Part shown: in pieces, positions 22,468 through 29,719 of the stretch | Layout: every line of letters starts with the position of its first letter | How positions within the stretch are numbered: the stretch's first letter is position 1 | Notes under the pieces: generated by a model | Seen by the model: only the letters and a program-made list of their open reading frames with translations | Databases searched by the model: none | Told to the model about the DNA's origin: nothing | Translations under genes and position numbers: made by a program | NCBI GenBank assembly: GCA_017550445.1 | Contig: JAFZOV010000131.1 | Span: 1 to 34,606, forward strand | Length of the DNA stretch: 34,606 bases | Direction of reading: 5' to 3' | DNA from: Fibrobacter sp. | GTDB taxonomy: Bacteria; Fibrobacterota; Fibrobacteria; Fibrobacterales; Fibrobacteraceae

Positions 22468-24273
22468 ATGAATAAAAAAAGTTCTATAATGTTCCTTTGC
22501 TGTGCGATTGCCTTGGGCGCACAAGCCGCTGATGAAACCTCTACGGCTAAAACCGACGTTCTCGGCCGTCATGTTTCTTCTACGCATAAAGTGCCGAAAG
22601 CATACTTGAAGGATGTCAAGAAGACAACGGAACAAAAGGCAGTTATAAAGACTGCCGGACCGCAGCAGCAGAAGGCTTTGGCTTTGACTCACTATGTCAA
22701 TCCGCCGATGATTACTACAAGCGGTGTGTTTGAATACAAAAAGAATAGTTCAGGCAATTTCGAAAAGCTGTATAAGCTTAACGGAAATACTGTGTCTGAA
22801 ACTCAGTACAAAAACCAGATTAAACAGATTGAAGACAATGATATTCCGAGACTGCAGTATGCTCAGGCTAATCCTGGGAATTATCCGACGGGTTCGAACT
22901 ATCAGTTTGCTACGTTTGCGACAACAGACGAATGCTCGGGACAGTCTTCTTGTACAGTGAATCTTGAAACCTATTCCTACTATAACCAGTCGGGATCACA
23001 CTTTGTTACGCGAGAAGATATCAATTTCTGGAATTATTCGAGCGTGTTGAGTAATTCTAATTTGAACCAGTATGGTGCCTGGTCGGGCTACGATGGACAG
23101 CAGATTGGCGTCCAGTTTACAGACATTGATGCCCCGCAAGCAAATGTCATTTCTAACGGTCACTTGCAGGTGATGGGTGATTGTAGTGATAATCACTTTG
23201 CTAATGGTGTGATTCATACATCGAAGGTCGCAAGAGTCTTGAATAAGGTTGCTCCTGGTGCAACATTGTATGCATTCTCCACAAATTGCAACAATTACAC
23301 AAATAATCTTGTTCTTGAATCCGCTGGCTATTGGAAAACCCCGCAGGTCTTTATCGGTAGCAATAGCTATGGACAGGCTTTGCCGAAATATTCAGACGAA
23401 AGTATGTATATGGATAACTACATCTATGATACAAGAACTATTGAGTTTGCAAGTATCGGTAATGACGGCTTGAGCAACGGTGCTCAAGCTACTGGGCTTG
23501 GCATGGCCGTTAACGCCATTTCTGTGGGAGCAGTTCATAACGATATGACTTACCATCAGACGTCCAGCTGGAAAAATCCGCGTTTCTCGAAGAAAAATGA
23601 TGCTGCCTACACGGGAAGCTCCTATGTAAAACCAGAAATTGCAAACTTTGCTGACATTTTGGTTCCCAGCGAAAAGTCTTTGGTTATTATGAACCAGAGA
23701 ATCCTGGAATCCTATTTCACTCAGACCAGTTCTGCAACTCCGTATACGGCCGCTTCTGTAGCTATGCTGTTGCAGAAGTTCCCGTTCTACAAGTGGCATC
23801 CGGAAGTGGTTAAGGCTCTCTTGATTACGTCTAGTATCAAACCCATTACAAATGCTTCGTCCCATGATTCCGATAACGAAGGTAAGTACGCAATGGGCGT
23901 TCCGGAAGGTCGAGCCATGTTTGAAAATAACCGATCTCGTTTCTGGAACGGAAATAACGAAGATTTCTTTGACAATAATGGCTATATTCGTTTTACTGAA
24001 AGCAACATCAAGAAAAACAAACGCTATCGTATTGCTATTTCTTGGCTGTCTAGCGGCTCTTATGTCCGCGAAAACGGTAAGCTTCCGCAGGATATTGATC
24101 TTAGGGTCTATCAGAATGGAAACTTGCTTGATTATTCTACCTCGGGTCCGAACCCGTTTGAACTGGTTGAATTTACGACAAACAGCCAGTCCGACCTGAC
24201 AATCGAGATTCATAGGTATCGTAATGACGGTGGCCGCGTGCTCCTTGGCTACAACCTCCTCGAAGTCCAATAA
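22468..24273 (+). CDS. Secreted subtilisin-like (S8) serine protease, divergent
   Basis: A 601-aa protein with a signal peptide (about 1-20, cut near AQA-AD), a prodomain-like N-terminal part, and a degenerate subtilase domain. Probable catalytic residues are Asp219 (GVQFTDIDAP), His250 (GVIHTSKVARV, in place of HGTHVAG), oxyanion Asn332 (ASIGNDG) and Ser421 (QTSSATPYTAASVAMLL, in place of GTSMATPHVA). The C-terminal part looks like a beta-rich domain (RYRIAISWLSSGSY... IDLRVYQNG). All triad residues seem kept, but the flanking Gly residues are lost, so activity should be tested. AGGAG (22457-22461) precedes ATG 22468. The gene is more AT-rich and less codon-biased than its neighbours, perhaps acquired. 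Confidence 0.8.
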   Translation: MNKKSSIMFLCCAIALGAQAADETSTAKTDVLGRHVSSTHKVPKAYLKDVKKTTEQKAVIKTAGPQQQKALALTHYVNPPMITTSGVFEYKKNSSGNFEKLYKLNGNTVSETQYKNQIKQIEDNDIPRLQYAQANPGNYPTGSNYQFATFATTDECSGQSSCTVNLETYSYYNQSGSHFVTREDINFWNYSSVLSNSNLNQYGAWSGYDGQQIGVQFTDIDAPQANVISNGHLQVMGDCSDNHFANGVIHTSKVARVLNKVAPGATLYAFSTNCNNYTNNLVLESAGYWKTPQVFIGSNSYGQALPKYSDESMYMDNYIYDTRTIEFASIGNDGLSNGAQATGLGMAVNAISVGAVHNDMTYHQTSSWKNPRFSKKNDAAYTGSSYVKPEIANFADILVPSEKSLVIMNQRILESYFTQTSSATPYTAASVAMLLQKFPFYKWHPEVVKALLITSSIKPITNASSHDSDNEGKYAMGVPEGRAMFENNRSRFWNGNNEDFFDNNGYIRFTESNIKKNKRYRIAISWLSSGSYVRENGKLPQDIDLRVYQNGNLLDYSTSGPNPFELVEFTTNSQSDLTIEIHRYRNDGGRVLLGYNLLEVQ

Positions 24274-24297
24274 AGGAATTCGCTAATCTAAATTTAT

Positions 24298-24331
24298 GGC
24301 GTGTGGTCCGTGGGACTACATGCCTTATTTT
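24298..24331 (+). terminator. Terminator after the subtilase gene
   Basis: A 12-bp stem with two G-U pairs (GGCGTGTGGTCC, loop GTG, GGACTACATGCC) is followed by TTATTTT. It sits between two converging genes. Confidence 0.8.
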
Positions 24332-24337
24332 AAATGT

Positions 24338-25624
24338 TTATCTAAACGGTGTCCAATGGTATTCTAGGCCGACGCTGATAAACCAGTCGACGGTAGTGGC
24401 GCCGATGGTGGTGGGCTCGGCGGCGGCATCGGGAGAGGGCTCCACATAAACGTCTTTGCCGCGGCTAGAAATACCTGTTCGTACGCTTAAACCGTAGTGG
24501 TGCAAGAAAACGCACTGCGTGCCGAATCCGAAGAGGGCTCCCTTGTAGGGATCTTCGGTTTTAAAGCGAGTTTCGTATTCCCTGGAGGGATTTTTCTTGG
24601 AATCCTTAAGTTCTATATCTTCGGAGTAGAAGCTGTATTGGAATCCGAGGAATGCAAAAAGGTGCAAGTCCAGCCATTTGAGGGGCTCGTAGGTTCTTGC
24701 AAACATGACGTTCAAACCGATTTCGTGTTGGGCAAAATTCCAGTGATCCAGTTCTTCGTAAATGGAATCGCGGTCATCGGTTTTGACAGCGTGATTTGAA
24801 TAGCGGTAGAATATTTCACCGCCGATAAACCCGAACCAGATTCCGCCCGCATACAAAGTAAATAGCGGAGTGGAGTCGTCCATAAAGTTCCAAAGGCTTA
24901 CGGAGTCCCTGGTGACTCGGTAATCTCCGACGCGACTACGGATATGGCGTTTGTACCAACTGTAAGGCGTGAAGGGAACCTGGGCTTGAGCATATCCTGC
25001 TGAAATGCCTGCCCACGAGCGGAATGTCGGAGTTTCCTTATAAAGGTCGTCGGGCTCCGATTCCATTTTGAGTCGTTCTTCCTTTGTTAAGCGTCGCTTG
25101 GTGTGGTGCCCGAAGAATGCGCTTGCAACCTCATCGCCTTGGGCAATTTTGTCAGGTGTCTTTATGACGGTTCCTGCCGCTTGGGGCTCGCTGGAGTTTT
25201 CGTCAAAAATGGCTATGAGTAAATGGTTTCCCTTGTCGGCAACGTAAAGGACAATCCTGTCATCCAGAGTCTGGAATTTTGCCATCATGGCGGGGTGGCG
25301 AGCCTTAAGGTGGTGCGGTTCCAGTTTGGGTTCTATATTGTTCGAAAGCCATGTTGCATAACGCATGGCGACTGTATCGCGTTCCCATTCGCCAAAAAGT
25401 CTGCACTTGGGTTCGCCGATGCCCGAATTGTGACGTCGCAGGGACAGACAGAATTCCCTGGGGTCTATGGCTGGTTCTTTGTCGGGAGTCCAAATCAGAA
25501 TGTCTGCGTTTTGCCACAAAGTCCACTTGGAATCAAAATAAATGTCCTTAGCGTTGGCCTTGTCTGCGAAAATGGTCTGAGACAGCAGCACGAAAACGAA
25601 TGCGATTAGGGATAGGTGCTTCAT
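24338..25624 (-). CDS. Exported protein, probable outer-membrane beta-barrel
   Basis: A 428-aa protein with a signal peptide (1-20, cut near IFA-DK). The N-terminal half is soluble-like: KDIYFDSKWTLWQNADILIWTPD and a stretch with VLYVADKGNHLLIAIF. The second half (about 210-428) has alternating aromatic/hydrophobic strands (WAGISAGYAQAQVPF, LFTLYAGGIWFGFIGGEIFYRY, IGLNVMFART, LHLFAFLGFQYSFY, GLSVRTGISS, DWFISVGLEYHWTPFR), as in outer-membrane barrels. The family is not recognised. Its start overlaps the stop of the lipoprotein gene by four bases (ATGA), so the two are coupled and may act together at the cell surface. Confidence 0.7.
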   Translation of the reverse strand: MKHLSLIAFVFVLLSQTIFADKANAKDIYFDSKWTLWQNADILIWTPDKEPAIDPREFCLSLRRHNSGIGEPKCRLFGEWERDTVAMRYATWLSNNIEPKLEPHHLKARHPAMMAKFQTLDDRIVLYVADKGNHLLIAIFDENSSEPQAAGTVIKTPDKIAQGDEVASAFFGHHTKRRLTKEERLKMESEPDDLYKETPTFRSWAGISAGYAQAQVPFTPYSWYKRHIRSRVGDYRVTRDSVSLWNFMDDSTPLFTLYAGGIWFGFIGGEIFYRYSNHAVKTDDRDSIYEELDHWNFAQHEIGLNVMFARTYEPLKWLDLHLFAFLGFQYSFYSEDIELKDSKKNPSREYETRFKTEDPYKGALFGFGTQCVFLHHYGLSVRTGISSRGKDVYVEPSPDAAAEPTTIGATTVDWFISVGLEYHWTPFR

Positions 25625-26313
25625 TTGCCTGCTCCCTGGTACATGTTCTTGCGAATCTGTTGCACGGTCTGGCGCATTAGCTGTTCAAGGTCGTTCAACG
25701 TGAGCTTGTATGTCAATGGATGCTGAATTTCATCGACGGCGCTAAATAGCGGACGCTGCTTTACGTTGTCCCAAAGGGTGTACGATACAATGGCGCTGAT
25801 GTTCTTGACATCTCGGCGCTCTTCTGTCTCATTATGGATTAGGGCGTAGTCGAAGAAGTTTTCGCGTTTTAAATCTGTACCGATAATGACTTCGTGTATC
25901 AGCAGAATCTGCGGGGGAATAGCTCCGCCGGGACCTTTTAGAGTGATTCCCTGCTCGGGGAGTCTCCCTTTCATGAAGATGCGGCTATCCAGCTTTTGGC
26001 TTTCTTCGGGAGCGTTGTCCAGAATAGAGTCCGGCAATATCGTAAGCTTGACATAGCCGCCGCGGAATTCGTGCTCCATGGCCTTGGAACAAAAATCGGT
26101 AGCCTTGATTTGCGTGCTATCGCCGAAATCCAGGCGGTTGGCAAACCACTTGGTACGCGTGAGAACAAAGGCCTTTTGGAGCCCGGTAATAGCAAGTTCT
26201 CCATAAGGAGCTCGAGTGTAGGCCGGATGGCTGCTGGACCAATGGTAAGAATCGGCGCAACCCGTGAGGAGTAGCGCCGCCATAGCAAGCATTGTCCAAA
26301 GGCTATGTCTCAT
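25621..26313 (-). CDS. Lipoprotein of unknown function
   Basis: A 230-aa protein. The signal peptide ends LLLTGC with lipidated Cys19. The mature protein has regular beta-strand-like segments (YGELAITGLQKAFVLTRTKWF, GGYVKLTILPDSIL, PPQILLIHEVIIGTD, AIVSYTLWDNVKQRPLFSAVDE) and a C-terminal helix (LNDLEQLMRQTVQQIRKNMY). I recognise no family. It lies nine bases below pyrE and overlaps the next gene for an outer-membrane-like protein, so it is in the purU-pyrE transcript by position, with a probable partner in the downstream gene. Confidence 0.7.
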   Translation of the reverse strand: MRHSLWTMLAMAALLLTGCADSYHWSSSHPAYTRAPYGELAITGLQKAFVLTRTKWFANRLDFGDSTQIKATDFCSKAMEHEFRGGYVKLTILPDSILDNAPEESQKLDSRIFMKGRLPEQGITLKGPGGAIPPQILLIHEVIIGTDLKRENFFDYALIHNETEERRDVKNISAIVSYTLWDNVKQRPLFSAVDEIQHPLTYKLTLNDLEQLMRQTVQQIRKNMYQGAGK

Positions 26314-26322
26314 GGAACCTTT

Positions 26323-26994
26323 TTAGACTGCGCCCCACTTTTCGCGGTAGGCGTACACCTTGTCGAGAATTCCTTCGGGAGCGTTGATCTTTTTACGATT
26401 TTCTTCGCTTTCAAGGAAGGCGATGATATCGTTGATGTTCACGATGGAATGTGCCTCGATTCCATATTCGTCTTGCACGGTCTGGAGGGCGGATTTTCCG
26501 TTTTCCAGTTTTTCCTTGCGGTCCACCGAAATCAACAGGCCAATGACATTGGCGTTTTCAATTTGCGACAGGGCCTGCATGGTTTCGTTCACGCTGGTGC
26601 CAGCGGTAATCACGTCTTCGATAATCACCACGTTGGTCTTTTCGGCGTACTTGTAACCCACGAGGGAACCGCCTTCGCCGTGGTCCTTGACTTCCTTACG
26701 GTTGTAGGTAAAGGTCAGATTCTGAGCGTACACGTCGCTAAGCTTCATGGCGGTGGCGGCGCACAGGGGGATGCCCTTGTAGGCCGGGCCATAAAGGTTC
26801 TGTGCCTTGCCGTCAAAATGCTTCATGAAAGCCGCTGCGTAGAATTCGGCGAGCTTTGAAAGGGTTGCGCCCGTGCGAAATTCTCCGGTGTTAATGAAGT
26901 AGGGCGTGTTGCGGCCGCTCTTGGTCACGAAATCGCCGAACTTCAAGGCTCCGGCTTCCACAAGAAAATGAACAAATTGGTCTTTGTTATTCAT
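26323..26994 (-). CDS. pyrE: Orotate phosphoribosyltransferase
   Basis: A 223-aa pyrimidine biosynthesis enzyme that makes OMP from orotate and PRPP. The PRPP-binding motif VVIIEDVITAGTSV is intact, as are KFGDFVTKSGRNTPYFINTG near the N-terminus and LYGPAYKGIPL. The flexible-loop region FTYNRKEVKDHGEGGSLVG, with catalytic Lys and His, is present. There is no strong Shine-Dalgarno. It follows a small membrane protein gene by 44 bases and precedes the lipoprotein gene by nine. Confidence 0.96.
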   Translation of the reverse strand: MNNKDQFVHFLVEAGALKFGDFVTKSGRNTPYFINTGEFRTGATLSKLAEFYAAAFMKHFDGKAQNLYGPAYKGIPLCAATAMKLSDVYAQNLTFTYNRKEVKDHGEGGSLVGYKYAEKTNVVIIEDVITAGTSVNETMQALSQIENANVIGLLISVDRKEKLENGKSALQTVQDEYGIEAHSIVNINDIIAFLESEENRKKINAPEGILDKVYAYREKWGAV

Positions 26995-27038
26995 GGTTTA
27001 GTAGCGGCTTTGCCGCAGTTTATAGTTGATTGTTGGCG

Positions 27039-27557
27039 TTATGCGGCTCCGCAAAGGAGAGCGAATATCTTCGCAAACACGTTCGTTTCTTCGGTGAGAA
27101 TTTCGATGACGGTCAGGAGGATGAACACCAGCACGCAAAGTCCTATGTAGAAATAGAAGGATTTCTTAATGCCCTTGATTTTCAGCTTGAAGATTGTCCA
27201 GGCAATGACGCTGAAAATGGCGCTGAATGTCCATGCTGCAATAGCCCCGAGTGAAATTCCCGGAATGAGGCTGATGGCAAAGGTAAGTGCGATACCCGGA
27301 ATAAAGTAGAATGCAATGCAGAGTACGCAAAGAAGGGCGAATCCCACATAATGGGCAAAGCCTCTTTCGCGCTGTACAATCACCTGCGGTTGCGTCGTGG
27401 CTGTTTGAGGAGCCGGTTCCGGTTCTGCGACAGTTTCTGCCGGTTCTACCGGGGTTTCGACCGGAGCTTCCACCGGAGTTTCTGCTGCAGGTGCTGCAAC
27501 GACCGGGGCTTCAGCCTGCGGTTCCACGTTGTTCTGGTTGTTCAGTTCTTCGGACAT
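27039..27557 (-). CDS. Small multi-pass membrane protein with acidic Pro/Ala-rich tail
   Basis: A 172-aa protein. The N-terminal 60 residues are low complexity (EAPV, ETPVE, AEPEPAP repeats) and acidic. Then come RERGFAHYVGFALLCVLCIAFYF and three further hydrophobic segments: GIALTFAISLIPGISLG, AIAAWTFSAIFSVIAWTIF, and YFYIGLCVLVFILLTVIEI. It is likely an inner-membrane protein with an N-terminal cytoplasmic tail. No family is recognised. The start is ATG 27557, since AGGAGA lies five to eight bases upstream; a longer frame to 27617 would overlap purU. It lies between purU and pyrE. Confidence 0.7.
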   Translation of the reverse strand: MSEELNNQNNVEPQAEAPVVAAPAAETPVEAPVETPVEPAETVAEPEPAPQTATTQPQVIVQRERGFAHYVGFALLCVLCIAFYFIPGIALTFAISLIPGISLGAIAAWTFSAIFSVIAWTIFKLKIKGIKKSFYFYIGLCVLVFILLTVIEILTEETNVFAKIFALLCGAA

Positions 27558-27565
27558 ATCGTCTC

Positions 27566-28411
27566 CTATAGAATAAATGTTCTTCCGGCGTATACGAATA
27601 CGCGGTGTTCCAGCCAAAGCTTGAGGGCAGCCGACAGCGTGCGCTTTTCGATATCCTTACCCAGTTCCACGAGCTCGTCGATGCTTGCGGTTTCGGGCAC
27701 GCGCTGAATGTCCTGGCAGATAATCGGACCCTGGTCCAGGTCTTCGGTGGCAAAGTGGGCTGTTGCACCGATGATTTTCACACCCTTGTGCCATGCCTGG
27801 TGGTAGGGCTTTGCGCCCTTGAATGCCGGCAAGAATCCGTGGTGGATGTTGATAATGCGGTATTTGAACTCTTCGGTAAAGGCTTCGCTCAAGATCTGCA
27901 TGTAGCGGGCGAGGACTACCGTATCGGTCTTGGTTTCGGCGATGATTTCGCGGAAACGGTTTTCGGGAATGCTCTTGTCCGGGTTCGACGGCACGTAGTA
28001 GAAGGGCACGCCAAAGGTTCCGCCTACGGGACCGAGGTCGGGGTGGTTGCCTACAATGCAGCTGAACTCGCAGGGGAGGTCTCCATCGCGGTGCTTCAGC
28101 AGAAGGTCATAAAGGCAGTGGTCCGTCTTCGAGACGAAGATGGCTACACGTTCAATTTTGGTAGTGTCGAACAGTTTCCAGTTTAGGTGGAGGTGACCTT
28201 CCAAAGTTTCTAGATGCTTGCGGACTTCTTCGATATTTTCGGATTCCGCTTCAAAAACGGCACGTAGAAAGAAAGTTTCGATATCTTTTGCCGTGTGCTG
28301 CTGTAAATCAACAATGTTGGCGCCTGCCTTGGCGAGCACCTGGGTGGTTCCGGCAATAAGGCCCTTTTGGTCAGGGCAATGGATCTGCAAAATGTAACGA
28401 GTAATAGCCAT
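27566..28411 (-). CDS. purU: Formyltetrahydrofolate deformylase
   Basis: A 281-aa enzyme that releases formate from 10-formyl-THF, balancing one-carbon pools. The N-terminal ACT-type domain (1-80) has ILQIHCPDQKGLIAGTTQVLAKAGANIVDLQQH. The formyltransferase-type catalytic domain has INIHHGFLPAFKGAKPYHQAWHKGVKIIGATAHFATEDLDQGPII, with the expected His and Asp. The ACT domain separates it from PurN. The promoter box TAATTTTG (28423-28416) ends four bases before the ATG, so a near-leaderless mRNA is expected. It heads the purU-pyrE run. Confidence 0.93.
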   Translation of the reverse strand: MAITRYILQIHCPDQKGLIAGTTQVLAKAGANIVDLQQHTAKDIETFFLRAVFEAESENIEEVRKHLETLEGHLHLNWKLFDTTKIERVAIFVSKTDHCLYDLLLKHRDGDLPCEFSCIVGNHPDLGPVGGTFGVPFYYVPSNPDKSIPENRFREIIAETKTDTVVLARYMQILSEAFTEEFKYRIINIHHGFLPAFKGAKPYHQAWHKGVKIIGATAHFATEDLDQGPIICQDIQRVPETASIDELVELGKDIEKRTLSAALKLWLEHRVFVYAGRTFIL

Positions 28412-28415
28412 AGCC

Positions 28416-28423
28416 CAAAATTA
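28416..28423 (-). promoter_or_regulatory. Core promoter box TAATTTTG of purU
   Basis: The box fits TAnnTTTG and overlaps a perfect TATAAT (28425-28420). GGCT and the start codon ATG follow. No clear -35 is seen. The predicted leader is about two bases. Confidence 0.5.
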
Positions 28424-28511
28424 TAAAATCGCAGGCATAAAGTCTTTGCTCACTTTCCGAAAAGCTAAAATATTCTAACTTTAGACCGAAAACTTTATAC
28501 GAGAAGGAAAA

Positions 28512-29627
28512 ATGAGTCTTAAAACCTCTTTCAAGTCTATGATTGCCGTTGTATTCGGTATGGCGGTTGTTCAGGCTGTTGCCGTTCCTCAGAAGACGTG
28601 GGATGCAATTTATAACGCCGAAGGGCAGGGTGATTACTCTGCTGCCAAGATCGATGGCAAGATTCGCTTTGGTAAGTACACACACTATAAAGAAGTCCAG
28701 CCGGTTTCTTTCAAGGTTGCCGATAGTCTGTTCGCTTTCTCTGTGGCCGGTAATATGACTGTTCCTGCCGACAAGATTGAAAAGGAACATTTCTACGAAA
28801 AGTGTAACGAAACCATGGAAGCCTGGATTTCGTTCTTTAACACTCCCCGCGATTTTGGTGGAGAGCAGCTGGTTATCAACATTGCTGGTGTAGACCTGGC
28901 TTGTGGCGATGAACTTTTTGCTGTGGGCGATTTGAGAATCAAGTTTACAAACCCCAAGGCTCAAGAAGCTTGGGCGAACACCTTGGAAGGCCGCGAAAAG
29001 TACAAGCGTGAAAAGGTGGTGGAATACCGCCGCGCCGAACAGGAACACCGTTCTTCTCTCCGCGACGTGTCTGGCATGGTCAAGGACCCGCGCGACGGTC
29101 AGGTGTACCGCACTATTAAGGTGGAAGGCCGCGAATGGTTTGCGCAGAACGTGAACTATAATGTGGAAGGTCACTCTTGGTGCTACGAAGACAAGGATTC
29201 CTATTGTGCTCGCGGCGGTCGTCTCTATGATTTGGAAGGCGCTCGTAAGGCTTGCCCCGAAGGATGGCACCTTCCCCGTGACCGCGAATGGATGGACTTG
29301 CTCGTTGGTTTGACCCATTGCTACGATGGTGTGGACAAGTGCGAAAAGTTTGCGAACAAGATGAAGGCTACTACCGGTTGGCAGGGCGGTGGCGGTACCG
29401 ACGAATACGGTTTCTCCATTTTCTCTTCGGGCTACCGCAAGATGGTGGGCAAGTCCATTGTCCGCTACGAAGATATGGGTGAATATGCCGGTTTCTGGTC
29501 TGCACAGAATGGCCGTAACGAAACTATCTGGATTTGGGCAATGGGCCGCATGAGCGACCAGATGGTCCGCCAGCTCGTGCCGAGCAAGACCAACGCTTAC
29601 TCCGTCCGCTGCATTAACGGAAACTAA
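28512..29627 (+). CDS. FISUMP-domain exported protein (Fibrobacter major paralogous domain)
   Basis: A 371-aa protein with a signal peptide (about 1-24). The N-terminal half is unlike known domains and holds several charged segments (GREKYKREKVVEYRRAEQE). The C-terminal part, from about residue 195, is the FISUMP-type domain: MVKDPRDGQVYRTIKVEGREWFAQNVNY, a Cys pair within SWCYEDKDSYC, GRLYDLEGARKACPEGWHLPRDREWMDLL, GGGGTDEYGFSIFSSGYRK, FWSAQ and YSVRCING at the end. The domain is greatly expanded in Fibrobacter succinogenes and its function is unknown. The Shine-Dalgarno GAGAAGGA is four to five bases before ATG. It is a single-gene unit with its own terminator. Confidence 0.9.
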   Translation: MSLKTSFKSMIAVVFGMAVVQAVAVPQKTWDAIYNAEGQGDYSAAKIDGKIRFGKYTHYKEVQPVSFKVADSLFAFSVAGNMTVPADKIEKEHFYEKCNETMEAWISFFNTPRDFGGEQLVINIAGVDLACGDELFAVGDLRIKFTNPKAQEAWANTLEGREKYKREKVVEYRRAEQEHRSSLRDVSGMVKDPRDGQVYRTIKVEGREWFAQNVNYNVEGHSWCYEDKDSYCARGGRLYDLEGARKACPEGWHLPRDREWMDLLVGLTHCYDGVDKCEKFANKMKATTGWQGGGGTDEYGFSIFSSGYRKMVGKSIVRYEDMGEYAGFWSAQNGRNETIWIWAMGRMSDQMVRQLVPSKTNAYSVRCINGN

Positions 29628-29653
29628 GTTTCGCAACAACACTTATAAAGAAA

Positions 29654-29681
29654 CCCCGGCATTGCCGGGGCTATTTTTTTT
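29654..29681 (+). terminator. Terminator of the FISUMP gene
   Basis: CCCCGGC (29654-29660) and GCCGGGG (29664-29670) form a 7-bp stem with loop ATT, followed by CTA and eight T. Confidence 0.9.
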
Positions 29682-29682
29682 A

Positions 29683-29716
29683 GGGGTTCCGAACTCCGAA
29701 TTCCGAACTCCGAATT
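29683..29716. repeat. Low-complexity CCGAACTCCGAATT repeat words
   Basis: CCGAACT/CCGAATT words are repeated four times and end three bases before the argS stop codon. They resemble the words in the inverted repeat at 19817-19886. Transcription converges here. Confidence 0.6.
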
Positions 29717-29719
29717 ATC

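Noticed and set aside
28371..29642. 423-codon open frame antisense to the FISUMP gene
   Set aside because: The sense gene has signal peptide, Shine-Dalgarno, conserved domain and terminator; the antisense product is featureless.
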